Below, piece by piece: positions 26,550 through 36,700 of a stretch of 64,000 nucleotides of DNA. The DNA comes from Rhizobium sp. R711 (GTDB lineage: Bacteria > Pseudomonadota > Alphaproteobacteria > Rhizobiales > Rhizobiaceae): the NCBI RefSeq assembly GCF_002211365.1, contig NZ_LOKZ01000023.1:1-64000 (forward strand). Reading direction: 5' to 3'. The first letter of the stretch is position 1; every line of letters begins with the position of its first letter. The notes beneath the pieces were generated by a model, which was not told where the DNA came from, did not search any database, and saw only the letters and a list, made by a program, of their open reading frames with translations. Both the position numbers and the translations under genes were made by a program.

Positions 26550-27055
26550 CTTGGCCCTGCAGCCAGCATCAAAGTCGCTACACGTCGTCTCGTTCGGGTA
26601 TCTGTTCGGCGGCAAGCTGCACTCCGGGTCGACCGACAGGATCCGCGCAATCTGTTCGACGTGAAGCTGCTCTACGAGAACGAGGGGCTGACAGACGCGC
26701 TGTCCTCCCCATCCACGTGGCAAGCTCCGGGCGCCCGCCGCATGAGCTGGTCAGGCCCTGCCTCGCCGAAATTGACGACGCGTTCGTCAAGAGTTCAAGC
26801 ACGACGAACGAGCCGGTGGGCCTGGAAGACCTGAAGACGGCAAGAAACGAAGCTGACGAGTGACCTGCTATACGGCTCGCCGGCAAGGCGATGCGCTTCT
26901 TGCTGTCGCTGCACGACGGTGAACCGGACTTCGAGGCAAGCGGCCAACCTGCCTGCTGTTCGCTGGAAGATGCTCAACGTCCAAAAGCTGAAGCAGCAGA
27001 GCCCCGCGAAACTTGCTGAGCAACGGCAAGAGATGGAAGGACTCTTGGCCCGGCT
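26550..27055 (+). pseudogene. AbiEii-type nucleotidyltransferase toxin remnant
   Basis: Pieces in several plus-strand frames match the C-terminal two thirds of AbiEii/AbiGii toxins: DRQDPRNLFDVKLLYENEGL, then ASSGRPPHELVRPCLAEIDD, TNEPVGLEDLKTARNE, then GKAMRFLLSLHDGEPDFEAS and LPAVRWKMLNVQKLKQQSPA. At least three frameshifts and a stop interrupt it, and the AbiEi antitoxin gene is missing. It is the ruin of a type IV toxin-antitoxin or phage-abortive module. Confidence 0.7.
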
Positions 27056-27180
27056 CTGTCGGCGGCGCCTGTCGAGCAATTGCAAAGGGATCGGAATCTG
27101 GACAACAATGCCGCGAAGATTCACAATCGATCTATCCATCAAATGCCGGAGACGACGCAGACAAACCTCTTTGAGCTTTT

Positions 27181-28476
27181 CTACACGATGACTTTGGAAT
27201 CGTGAGAAGTTGCCGGCGGGCCCAAGATCTGCCCAACGATCAGGACGAGAACCGCAGCCAACGTGAGACAAAAGGCGAGGAAGAACATCGGCGCAATTGT
27301 GCTGCCGGTTGTATCCTTGATCCAAGGGACAACGTTTTGTGCTATGAAGCCTCCGAGATTCCCCACCGAGTTGATGGCGGCAAGTCCGGCCGCTGCCCCC
27401 GCGCCCCGCAGAAACCTTGATGGCAGGCTCCAGAACACCGGCTGCCCCGCGAAAATCCCAGCCGCCGCCATACATAGAAACAGGAATTGCACCGTGTGAT
27501 TAGGGACGATTGCCGACAATACAAGGCAAATGGCACCCACGAGCGCGGGAATGACGATATAGGGTGTCTTCGACGCTGCTCGGTCGGCAGCGGCAGGCAC
27601 GGCATAAAGAGCAATGGCGACCAGGACCCAGGGGATGATATTTAACAGACCATTGGTGGTGTTGCTGACGCCAAAGCCCTTGACGATCGTTGGGAGCCAA
27701 TAGCTCAAACCGTAGGCTGCGAGGGGAAAACCGATGTAGCATAGCGACATCAACAGGACACGCGGGTTGATCAGCGCTTTGAATCCGTCGCCTGACGACT
27801 CTTCCATGCCGGCATTTTCCTTGGCGAGACGGTCTTTCAGCCAAGTCTTTTCCGCATGGCTGAGGAACGGCGCATCGTCGGGTCTGTCTGCCAGGTAAAA
27901 CAGGGTCACAACGCCCGCAATAACGGCCGGTATTCCCGTTGCAATGAAGACCCATTGCCATCCCGCAATTCCATAAAGCCCGTCCAGATCCAGCAACACA
28001 CCACCCAATGGTGCGCCGAGCGCATTGGCGATGGCGCTGAAGATCATGAACAGACCAACCATGGTCCCGCGATAGGCTGAAGGATACCACAGTGTCAGCA
28101 GATAGAGGACACCAGGAAAGAACCCTGCCTCGCACGCTCCAAGCAGGAAGCGAAGAATGTAAAACATCGTCGCATTCTGCGTGTATGCAAGAGCCATTGT
28201 GACCGCGCCCCACGAAACGAGAATGCGGGCAAACCACCTGCTGGCACCAAATTTGTCGAGAAGGAGATTGCTCGGGACCTCGAATAGGAAATATCCGACA
28301 AAGAACAGAGATGCGCCCAGCCCGTAGGCGTATTCGCTCATTCCAAGAGCCCCGACCATATCGAGCTTGGCGAAGCTCACGTTCTGGCGGTCGATGTAGG
28401 CAATCAGATATAACACGCCAAGAAACGGCATGAGCCGCCAAGTTATCTTGGAAATAAGTTGCTTCTCGACAATCAC
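27181..28476 (-). CDS. MFS transporter, anion:cation symporter (ACS) type
   Basis: A 431-residue major facilitator with about twelve transmembrane segments. ITWRLMPFLGVLYLIAYIDR with QNVSFAKL at the N-terminus and the FFVGYFLFEVPSNLLLDKFG loop are typical of the ACS family, which imports organic acids such as hexuronates, phthalate or tartrate. The GTG at 28476 is chosen because AGGGAGGAAG stands about 5 bp before it; an upstream ATG at 28506 would add ten residues. No enzyme is encoded beside it, so the substrate is open. Confidence 0.88.
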   Translation of the reverse strand: MIVEKQLISKITWRLMPFLGVLYLIAYIDRQNVSFAKLDMVGALGMSEYAYGLGASLFFVGYFLFEVPSNLLLDKFGASRWFARILVSWGAVTMALAYTQNATMFYILRFLLGACEAGFFPGVLYLLTLWYPSAYRGTMVGLFMIFSAIANALGAPLGGVLLDLDGLYGIAGWQWVFIATGIPAVIAGVVTLFYLADRPDDAPFLSHAEKTWLKDRLAKENAGMEESSGDGFKALINPRVLLMSLCYIGFPLAAYGLSYWLPTIVKGFGVSNTTNGLLNIIPWVLVAIALYAVPAAADRAASKTPYIVIPALVGAICLVLSAIVPNHTVQFLFLCMAAAGIFAGQPVFWSLPSRFLRGAGAAAGLAAINSVGNLGGFIAQNVVPWIKDTTGSTIAPMFFLAFCLTLAAVLVLIVGQILGPPATSHDSKVIV

Positions 28477-28780
28477 GCAGCTTCCTCCCTTTTCGATGAG
28501 TGACATAGCAAAGATAGAGCGCCAGCACGTTTATCAACCCAAAAGTGCGTCTATCAGACAACATTCGAGGGTGCGCACAACCTTATGAAGATACCCGCTG
28601 CAATTTTACCTCGGATTTCAGCGCAACGACCATGCGATTGCGCAGGGCTAGCGACCACGAAGGGCGCTGCCTTACGAGAAGCTCGGCGCCACCTCACGGG
28701 TTCTCATGGAATGACGAATTACAAGCAGGGCTACCCATGATGACATTGCCATGATATCGTCGGTTGCGAGGGGAGTAGCT

Positions 28781-28975
28781 ATGTCTGAGCTTTTGCAAAG
28801 AGCCCCAAACAGTGACGGCCCGCGTTCGCGGCGACGACTGGAATTGCTGACTTTTCTTATACTGGCGTTCGGAATCTGGCCCTTGGTCGCAGTCGGCGTC
28901 GTAGGCGGCTACGGCTTCATCGTTTGGATGTTCCAAGTCGTATTCGGCCCCCCCGGGCCACCAGCAGCGCACTGA
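28781..28975 (+). CDS. napE: Periplasmic nitrate reductase subunit NapE
   Basis: A 64-residue membrane protein with one transmembrane segment (ELLTFLILAFGIWPLVAVGV, then VGGYGFIVWM), as in NapE. Its exact role in the nitrate reductase is not settled. ATG 28781 follows GAGGGGAG by 6 bp. It opens napEFDABC; napF starts 9 bp after its stop. The 304 bp between the MFS gene and napE shows no other gene, and no clear FNR-type site was found there. Confidence 0.9.
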   Translation: MSELLQRAPNSDGPRSRRRLELLTFLILAFGIWPLVAVGVVGGYGFIVWMFQVVFGPPGPPAAH

Positions 28976-28984
28976 GGCGGCGCC

Positions 28985-29482
28985 ATGAGCCCGATCTTGA
29001 GACGCCAATTCCTTTCTGGTCGCCGGGTACCTGCATATGTCGGCCCTTGCCCGCCCGGTGCGTCCGGCGCCACAATCGCAGACGCATGTACGGGTTGCGG
29101 CAGATGCGCGCAGCGATGCCCGACGGGGATAATAAGCATGGCAGGCGGTCTGCCATTCCTGGACTTCTCGCAAGGCGAATGCACGTTCTGTGGGGAATGC
29201 GCTCAAGCATGTCCAGAACCAGTCTTTTCGGCCAAGCGCGTATTCCGACTTCCCCAGGTCGCGACAATAAGCAATGATTGCCTCGCGCAGCGATGCATCA
29301 CATGCCAGTCCTGCGGCGAAGCATGCCCAGAACAAGCCATTCGTTTCCGTCCCCGTATCGGCGGTCCCTTCGTGCCGGAGCTCGACAATACAAAGTGCAC
29401 TGGATGCGGTGCATGCCTCAGCATCTGTCCGGCGGACGCGATTTCGTTTCAGGCGCTCACCGCGGAGGCGACGAATGTCTGA
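28985..29482 (+). CDS. napF: Ferredoxin-type protein NapF
   Basis: A 165-residue cytoplasmic iron-sulfur protein with four Cys clusters: CTGCGRCAQRCP, CTFCGECAQACP, CITCQSCGEACP and CTGCGACLSICP, enough for up to four [4Fe-4S] centres. NapF is thought to help mature NapA before Tat export. The stop overlaps the start of napD. Confidence 0.93.
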   Translation: MSPILRRQFLSGRRVPAYVGPCPPGASGATIADACTGCGRCAQRCPTGIISMAGGLPFLDFSQGECTFCGECAQACPEPVFSAKRVFRLPQVATISNDCLAQRCITCQSCGEACPEQAIRFRPRIGGPFVPELDNTKCTGCGACLSICPADAISFQALTAEATNV

Positions 29483-29759
29483 CGGGCGGTCACATTATCA
29501 CGTATCAAGTGCTGTTGTTGCCACCGTGCCACCCAGCACCGAGCGTGTGCTTGCCGCGCTCGGCAAGATGGAGAATGTGGAAATCCACGGCCATTCCGGC
29601 GGCAAGATTATCGTTGTCATCGAAGGAACGAGTACTGGCCAACTGGGTGCGTGTCTGTCGCAAATTTCTCTGCTGGACGGAGTGATCGCGGCAAACATGG
29701 TGTTCGAGCATGTCGAGGAGGAGACGCAGTTCAATGACGGGAGAATTGACAAGGCGTGA
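29475..29759 (+). CDS. napD: NapD chaperone
   Basis: A 94-residue NapD. It binds the twin-arginine signal of NapA and delays export until the molybdenum cofactor is in place. The start at 29475 (MSDGRSHYHVSSAVVATVPP) overlaps the napF stop; the longer frame upstream is a shadow of napF. The EIHGHSGGKIIVVIEGTSTG stretch is conserved in the family. It overlaps napA by 26 bp. Confidence 0.88.
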   Translation: MSDGRSHYHVSSAVVATVPPSTERVLAALGKMENVEIHGHSGGKIIVVIEGTSTGQLGACLSQISLLDGVIAANMVFEHVEEETQFNDGRIDKA

Positions 29760-32241
29760 CATTCTGAAAGCTCAGGCTGCGGCCATGGCTGCTGCTGCAG
29801 CGGGCATTGGGCTTCCTGCTTCAGCCCAGCCCGTGCCTGGCGGCGTCAGCGCTCTACAGATCAAATGGTCGAAGGCTCCATGCCGTTTCTGTGGGACTGG
29901 CTGCGGCGTCATGGTCGGCGTCAAGAATGGCCAGGTGGTCGCGACCCATGGTGACATGCAGGCGGAGGTCAACCGCGGCCTGAACTGCATCAAGGGCTAC
30001 TTCCTGTCGAAGATCATGTACGGCGAGGACCGGCTGAAAACGCCGCTTTTGCGCAAACGCAACGGTGTCTATGCCAAGGACGGCGAGTTCGAACCCGTGA
30101 GCTGGGACGAAGCCTTCGACGTAATGGCCGCACAGTGCAAAAAAGTGCTGAAGGAAAAGGGGCCGACGGCCGTCGGCATGTTTGGCTCGGGACAGTGGAC
30201 AATCTTCGAGGGTTACGCAGCCACAAAGCTCATGCGGGCGGGGTTCCGTTCCAACAACCTCGACCCCAACGCACGGCACTGTATGGCGTCGGCCGCCTAT
30301 GCCTTCATGCGCACTTTCGGCATGGACGAACCGATGGGCGTCTATGACGATTTCGAAAATGCCGATGCCTTTGTGCTTTGGGGATCGAACATGGCGGAAA
30401 TGCACCCGATCTTGTGGACACGCGTCGCCGACCGCCGGCTCGGGCAGCCGCATGTCCGCGTCGCAGTGCTTTCGACCTTCACCCATCGCAGCATGGATCT
30501 CGCCGACATCCCGATCATCTTCAAGCCGGGAACCGATCTTGCTATCCTCAACTACATCGCCAATCACATCATCCAGACTGGTCGCGTCAACCAGGACTTC
30601 GTCGAGCGGCATACACGGTTCGTGCGCGGCGTCACCGACATCGGCTATGGCCTGAGGCCAGATAACCCGTTGGAAGTGGCCGCTAGCGGCGCTGCCGATC
30701 CGACGAAGGTGGAACCGATCGACTTTGACGCCTTCAAGACATTCGTTTCCGAATATACGTTGGATAAAACGGCAAAACTGACGGGGGTCGATTCAGGTTT
30801 TCTCGAGCAGTTGGCGGAACTTTACGCCGATCCCAGCCGCAAGGTGATGTCGCTCTGGACCATGGGCTTCAACCAGCATGTACGTGGCGTCTGGGCCAAT
30901 CAGATGATCTACAATATTCACCTTTTGACAGGCAAGATATCCGAGCCCGGCAACAGCCCGTTCTCCCTGACTGGCCAGCCGTCCGCCTGCGGTACCGCAC
31001 GCGAAGTCGGAACGTTTGCACATCGTCTTCCAGCGGACATGGTGGTAACCAATCCCGAGCATCGCAAGCGGGCAGAAGAGATCTGGCGCATCCCGCACGG
31101 CATCATCCCCGACAAGCCGGGCTACCACGCCGTGCAGCAGGATCGCATGCTCAATGACGGCAAACTCAATTTCTACTGGGTGCAGACCACCAACAACGTT
31201 CAGGCCGCCCCCAACACAAGCAACGAGACCTGGAAGGGCTATAGAAACGCGGACAACTTTATCGTCGTCTCCGATGCCTATCCAACGATTACTGCGATGA
31301 GCGCCGACCTGATCCTGCCGGCGGCCATGTGGGTGGAAAAGGAGGGGGGGTTCGGCAATGCGGAGCGCCGCACCCAACTCTGGCGCCAGCTCGTCCAGGC
31401 TCCCGGAGAGGCGCGCTCGGACCTTTGGCAAATCGCGGAATTTTCAAAGCGCTTCACGACCGACGAGGTCTGGCCTGCAGACATTCTTGACGCAAATCCG
31501 GATTATCGCGGCAAGACGCTCTATGACGTGGTCTTCCGCAACGGCGAGGTGGATCGCTTTCCGCTTAGCGACACCGATCCCGGCTACGACAACAGCGAAG
31601 CCAAGGCCTTCGGCTTCTACATCCAGAAAGGCCTGTTCGAGGAATATGCCACCTTCGGGCGCGGTCACGGCCACGATCTTGCGCCCTTCAACATGTACCA
31701 CGAAGTGCGCGGACTGCGCTGGCCGGTGGTCAACGGCAAGGAGACGCTCTGGCGTTATCGCGAGGGATTCGATCCTTTTGTGCAGCAAGGCGAGGGCGTG
31801 AATTTCTACGGTCAGCCGGACGGCAAGGCGGTCATCATCGCCGTGCCCTACGAGCCACCGGCCGAATCGCCGGACGAGGAATTCGACTTCTGGCTTGTCA
31901 CCGGCCGCGTCCTCGAGCACTGGCATTCCGGGTCGATGACGATGCGGGTACCCGAGCTCTTCAAGGCCTTCCCTGGCGCGCGCGTCTTCATGAACGCCGA
32001 TGACGCACGCAAGCGCGGCATCAACCAGGGTGCGGAAGTCCGCATCATCTCACGCCGCGGCGAGATCCGCTCGCGTGTCGAAACCCGCGGTCGCAACCGC
32101 ATGCCGTCCGGGGTTATCTTCGTCCCCTGGTTCGATGCCAGCCAGCTCATCAACAAGGTTACTCTCGACGCCACCGATCCTATCTCCAAACAGACGGATT
32201 TCAAGAAATGCGCGGTCAAGATTGTTCCCGTGGCCGTCTGA
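29734..32241 (+). CDS. napA: Periplasmic nitrate reductase catalytic subunit NapA
   Basis: An 835-residue molybdopterin enzyme that reduces nitrate to nitrite in the periplasm. A Tat signal with LTRRDILKAQ precedes a hydrophobic Ala-rich segment. The N-terminal [4Fe-4S] site is CRFCGTGC followed by GLNCIKGYF. Bis-MGD binding and the cofactor-ligating Cys fall in DPNARHCMASAAY. The C-terminal domain shows FWLVTGRVLEHWHSGSMTMR. Length is normal for NapA. The start at 29734 is inside the end of napD, giving a tightly coupled operon. Confidence 0.96.
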   Translation: MTGELTRRDILKAQAAAMAAAAAGIGLPASAQPVPGGVSALQIKWSKAPCRFCGTGCGVMVGVKNGQVVATHGDMQAEVNRGLNCIKGYFLSKIMYGEDRLKTPLLRKRNGVYAKDGEFEPVSWDEAFDVMAAQCKKVLKEKGPTAVGMFGSGQWTIFEGYAATKLMRAGFRSNNLDPNARHCMASAAYAFMRTFGMDEPMGVYDDFENADAFVLWGSNMAEMHPILWTRVADRRLGQPHVRVAVLSTFTHRSMDLADIPIIFKPGTDLAILNYIANHIIQTGRVNQDFVERHTRFVRGVTDIGYGLRPDNPLEVAASGAADPTKVEPIDFDAFKTFVSEYTLDKTAKLTGVDSGFLEQLAELYADPSRKVMSLWTMGFNQHVRGVWANQMIYNIHLLTGKISEPGNSPFSLTGQPSACGTAREVGTFAHRLPADMVVTNPEHRKRAEEIWRIPHGIIPDKPGYHAVQQDRMLNDGKLNFYWVQTTNNVQAAPNTSNETWKGYRNADNFIVVSDAYPTITAMSADLILPAAMWVEKEGGFGNAERRTQLWRQLVQAPGEARSDLWQIAEFSKRFTTDEVWPADILDANPDYRGKTLYDVVFRNGEVDRFPLSDTDPGYDNSEAKAFGFYIQKGLFEEYATFGRGHGHDLAPFNMYHEVRGLRWPVVNGKETLWRYREGFDPFVQQGEGVNFYGQPDGKAVIIAVPYEPPAESPDEEFDFWLVTGRVLEHWHSGSMTMRVPELFKAFPGARVFMNADDARKRGINQGAEVRIISRRGEIRSRVETRGRNRMPSGVIFVPWFDASQLINKVTLDATDPISKQTDFKKCAVKIVPVAV

Positions 32242-32711
32242 GGCGGCCTGAATGGATGACGGTCGCGGCAGGTTTGCTGTTGTTTCTCGCAACAGCCGCG
32301 ATTGCTCAGGTGATATCCACGACGGCACCCCAGCTGGTCGGACGGACGCCCTCGATGGCGTTGGGTCCGGCTGCACCCTTGCCGAAATGGATTGTTGACG
32401 ACCAGCGCCGAATGCGCGCCTATCCCGACCAGCCGCCGATCATCCCTCATTCGATCGAGGGCTACGAACTGTCGGTGAACGCCAACCGATGCATGTCCTG
32501 CCACAAGCGCGAGTTCACCCAGGAATCGGGGGCGCCGATGATCAGCGTGACGCACTACATGACGCGTGACGGCCAGATGCTCGCCGACGTTTCGCCACGG
32601 CGCTACTTCTGCACCGCCTGTCACGTGCCGCAAGCCGATGTGCGGCCGCTGGTAAACAATGTCTTCAGGGACATGAGCGAGATGGGCGTAAAGCCCACCG
32701 GAAGCGAGTGA
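32208..32711 (+). CDS. napB: Nitrate reductase dihaem cytochrome NapB
   Basis: The electron-transfer subunit with two CxxCH haem sites (CMSCHKRE and CTACHVPQ) and the conserved PLPKWIVDDQRRMRAYPDQP. The hydrophobic signal segment is MTVAAGLLLFLATAAIA. Starting at ATG 32208 gives the signal a positively charged n-region and a 34-bp overlap with napA. The alternative ATG at 32256 gives a shorter protein with no charged n-region. I prefer the longer form but the start is not certain. Confidence 0.9.
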   Translation: MRGQDCSRGRLRRPEWMTVAAGLLLFLATAAIAQVISTTAPQLVGRTPSMALGPAAPLPKWIVDDQRRMRAYPDQPPIIPHSIEGYELSVNANRCMSCHKREFTQESGAPMISVTHYMTRDGQMLADVSPRRYFCTACHVPQADVRPLVNNVFRDMSEMGVKPTGSE

Positions 32712-32715
32712 CGCC

Positions 32716-33426
32716 ATGATCACGAGGATCTGGAAAGTCTTGCTCCAGGCGTGGCGGATCATGACCACGCCGGCCGCGACAATCGGTCTTGGCGTGCTGA
32801 CGCTCGGCGGGTTCATCGGCGGCGTCATGTTCTGGGGCGCGTTCAACACTGCGCTCGAACTTACCAACACGGAGACGTTCTGCGTCTCCTGTCATGAGAT
32901 GCATGACAACGTCTATCAGGAGCTTTCGCGCACCATCCATTTTTCCAACCGCTCTGGGGTGCGCGCGACCTGTCCCGACTGCCACGTACCGCACCAATGG
33001 ACGGACAAGATCGCGCGGAAGATGCAGGCGTCAAAGGAAGTCTGGGGCAAGATATTCGGCACGATCAACACGCGGCCGAAGTTCCTGGAGAAGCGTCTGG
33101 AACTCGCCCAGCACGAGTGGGCCCGCATGAAGGCCAATGACAGCCTTGAATGCCGCAACTGCCATTCCTCGGTGGCGATGGACTTGCAGAAGCAAACGCA
33201 ACGTGCAGCGCAAATACACACTCAATATCTTCTGTCCGGTCGGGCGACATGCATAGATTGCCACAAGGGCATCGCCCACGAGCTACCAAACATGGAAGGG
33301 ATCGATCCTGGCTGGAAGATGCCGAAGGAACTTGAAGGCAACAAAATGGTAAATTCTACACCGATCGACGATCTACAGGACGCAATTGCGAGAGCCCATA
33401 ATTCCTCGGCTGTGGTCTTTGAGTAG
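32716..33426 (+). CDS. napC: Tetrahaem quinol dehydrogenase NapC
   Basis: A 236-residue membrane-anchored NapC/NirT cytochrome that passes electrons from quinol to NapAB. One N-terminal transmembrane helix (TIGLGVLTLGGFIGGVMFWG) is followed by four haem motifs: CVSCHEM, CPDCHVP, CRNCHSS and CIDCHKG. The gene ends the operon. No other respiratory gene is next to it. Confidence 0.95.
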   Translation: MITRIWKVLLQAWRIMTTPAATIGLGVLTLGGFIGGVMFWGAFNTALELTNTETFCVSCHEMHDNVYQELSRTIHFSNRSGVRATCPDCHVPHQWTDKIARKMQASKEVWGKIFGTINTRPKFLEKRLELAQHEWARMKANDSLECRNCHSSVAMDLQKQTQRAAQIHTQYLLSGRATCIDCHKGIAHELPNMEGIDPGWKMPKELEGNKMVNSTPIDDLQDAIARAHNSSAVVFE

Positions 33427-33709
33427 CATGGTCAAGATGGGTATTCACGTAGAAGCGATTGCACTGACGCTTTGGTAGGTACTCGAAGCGTGGTCGTCGA
33501 ATACTCCGTGCTGGTGGGAGCTGTTAAACAGCTGCATGGTTAGCGAGGGGCAGCCAAGGCAAGACCGGTCTTGTGTGTCGTAGCGCAGCTTGTCCTTCGA
33601 TCCATGGCTTTGAACTGACGGCCAAAGAACGGGAGCTTGCTGCAGCTGCTTTCGCATGCTCCCAGGTGCGGCGCAGGCAATAGAGCCGCAGACAGATGCC
33701 AAATGAGAT

Positions 33710-33743
33710 GAGCGGGGCGATCATGACCATGATCGCCCCGCTC
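33710..33743 (-). terminator. Strong hairpin after the octapeptide-repeat gene
   Basis: A 16-bp perfect inverted repeat (GAGCGGGGCGATCATG and its complement, 2 bp apart) lies 10 bp after the stop codon of the large minus-strand gene. It is GC-rich and well placed to end that transcript, although only a weak T-rich stretch follows. The rest of 33427-33709 holds no supported gene. Confidence 0.6.
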
Positions 33744-33752
33744 CGCCATATC

Positions 33753-36700
33753 TTAGATCGCGTGGTATGCCGCGATAATCGCTTCCACCTGAGAGGTGTT
33801 AAGTGCTGACACCTGCGTCGTGGTGACGGCCAGTAGCTGGTCGCTGGACAGATGCGCGATGTCGTCTGTGGAAAGACCGGCCATCGCGCTCGACTTGATC
33901 GCCGCAATATCGGCGGTCGAGAAGGTCGCAATATCATCGGTGGACAAGGCGGCGATCTGTGCCGAGCCGAGCGCAGCGACCTGTCCGGTGGTCAGGGCCT
34001 CGGCCTGAGCCGTGCTCAGAGCACCGATCTGAGTGGTCGTCAGCGAACCGACTGACTTGGTGTTCAGCGCGGCGATCTGATCGGTCGACAGGGCTGCGAG
34101 ATCGTCCGTGCTCAGTACCGACACCTGGGCGCCGGACAGGGCATTGATCTGCGACGAACTCAAGGCACCGATCTGAGCGGTGGTGAGCGCCGCGATCTGG
34201 GTGGTCTTCAGTGCGGCAACCTGGGTGGTCTTCAGCGCCGCAGCCTGATCGGTCGACAGGGCTGCGAGGTTGTCAGTCGAGAGCCCCGCAAGCGCAGTGG
34301 CTGTGATTGCAGCAACATCGCCCGTCGAGAAGGTAGCGATGTCTGCGGAAGACAGCGCCGCGATCTGTGCCGATCCGAGGGCAGCGACCTGACCGGTGGT
34401 CAGGGCCTCGGCCTGGGCCGTGCTCAGAGCACCGATCTGAGTGGTTGTCAGCGAACCGATGGCCTTGGTGTTTAGCGCGGCGACCTGATCGGTCGACAGG
34501 GCTGCAAGATCATCCGTGCTCAGGGCCGCCACCTGCGTGCCGGACAGAGCATTGATCTGCGACGAACTCAGGACGCCGACCTGGGCGGTCGTCAGCGCCG
34601 CAACCTGGGCCGTCTTCAGCGCGGCAATCTGGGTGGTCTTCAGCGCTGCAGCCTGATCCGTCGACAGGGCTGCGAGGTTGTCGGTCGAGAGCCCCGCAAG
34701 CGCAGTGGCGGTGATTGCAGCAACATCGCCCGTCGAGAAGGTGGCGATGTCTGCGGACGACAGCGCCGCGATCTGTGCCGATCCAAGCGCCGCCACCTGA
34801 CCGGTGGTCAGGGCCTCGGCCTGGGCCGTGCTCAAAGCACCGATCTGAGTGGTTGTCAGCGAACCGACAGACTTGGTGTTCAGCGCGGCGACCTGATCGG
34901 TGGAGAGTGCGGCAAGGTCGTCGGTGCTCAGGGCCGCGAGCTGCGTGCCGGACAGAGCATTGATCTGCGACGAGGTCAGGACGCCGGCCTGGGCGGTCGT
35001 CAGAGCCGCAACCTGGGCCGTCTTCAGTGCGGCAATCTGCGTGGTCTTCAGTGCCGCAGCCTGATCGGTCGACAGCGCTGCAAGATTGTCGGTGGAAAGG
35101 CCCGGCAGGGCAGCCACCGAGATCGCCGCAATATCGGCGGTCGAGAAGGTGGCAATGTCAGCGGTAGACAGGGCGGCGACTTGCGCCTGGGTCAAGGCGG
35201 CGACCTGTGTCGAGGTGAGAGCCTCGACCTGAGCGGTGCTCAGGGCGCCGATCTGAGTGGTCGTCAGCGAGGCCAGGGATCTGGTGTTCAGCGCGGTGAC
35301 CTGGTCGGTCGACAAGGCTGCGAGATCGTCGGTGCTCAGGGCCGCGAGCTGGGTGCCGGACAAGGCACTGATCTGCGACGAGGTCAGGACGCTGGCCTGG
35401 GCGGTCGTCAGCGCCGCAACCTGCGCCGTCTTCAGTGCGGCAATCTGGGTGGTCTTCAGCGCTGCGGCCTGATCCGTCGACAGGGCTGCGAGGTTGTCGG
35501 TGGAAAGACCCGCCAGGGCACCAGCCGAGATCGCCGCAATGTCGGCCGTCGAGAAGGTGGCGATGTCTGCGGAAGACAGCGCTGCGATCTGGACGGAGCT
35601 CAGTGCTCCGACAAGGGCAGAGGTCAGGGCCTCGGCCTGGGCCGTGCTCAGCGCACCGATCTGAGTGGTCGTCAGCGAACCGATGGCCTTGGTGTTTAGC
35701 GCGGCGACCTGATCGGTCGACAGGGCTGCAAGATCATCCGTGCTCAGGGCCGCCACCTGCGTGCCGGACAGAGCATTGATCTGCGACAAACTCAGGACGC
35801 CGACCTGGGCGGTCGTCAGCGCCGCAACCTGGGCCGTCTTCAGTGCAGCAATCTGCGTGGTCTTCAGTGCCGCAGCCTGATCGGTCGACAGGGCTGCGAG
35901 GTTGTCGGTGGAGAGCCCCGCAAGCGCAGTGGCGGTGATTGCCGCAATATCGGCCGACGAGAAGGTGGCGATATCTGCGGAAGACAGCGCCGCGATCTGT
36001 GCCGATCCGAGGACAGCCACCTGACCGGTGGTCAGGGCCTCGGCCTGGGCGGTGCTCAAAGAGCCGATCTGAGTGGTCGTCAGCGAACCGACAGACTTGG
36101 TGTTCAGTGCTGCAACCTGATCGGTGGAGAGGGCGGCAAGATCGTCCGTGCTCAGAGCCGCCACCTGGGTGCCGGACAGGGCATTGATCTGCGATGAGCT
36201 CAGGACACCGACCTGGGCGGTCGTCAGCGCCGCAACCTGGGCCGTCTTCAGTGCGGCAATCTGCGTGGTCTTCAGTGCCGCAGCCTGATCGGTCGACAGC
36301 GCTGCAAGATTGCCGGTGGAAAGACCTGCCAGGGCAGCAGCGGAGATCGCCGCAATATCGGCGGTCGAGAAGGTGGCGATGTCTGCCGAAGACAGGGCTG
36401 CGATCTGTGCCGAGCCGAGCGCAGCGACCTGGGCGGTCGACAAGGCTTCGGCCTGGGCCGTGCTCAGAGCACCGATCTGGGCGGTCGTCAGCGAGCCGAT
36501 GGCCTTGGAACTCAGCGCGGCGACCTGATCGGTGGAGAGTGCGGCAAGGTCGTCGGTACTCAGGGCCGCGAGCTGCGTGCCGGACAGAGCACTGATCTGC
36601 GACGAGGTCAGGACGCCGACCTGCGCTGTCGTCAGCGCCGCAACCTGGGCCGTCTTCAGTGCGGCAATCTGGGTGGTCTTCAGCGCTGCGGCCTGATCCG

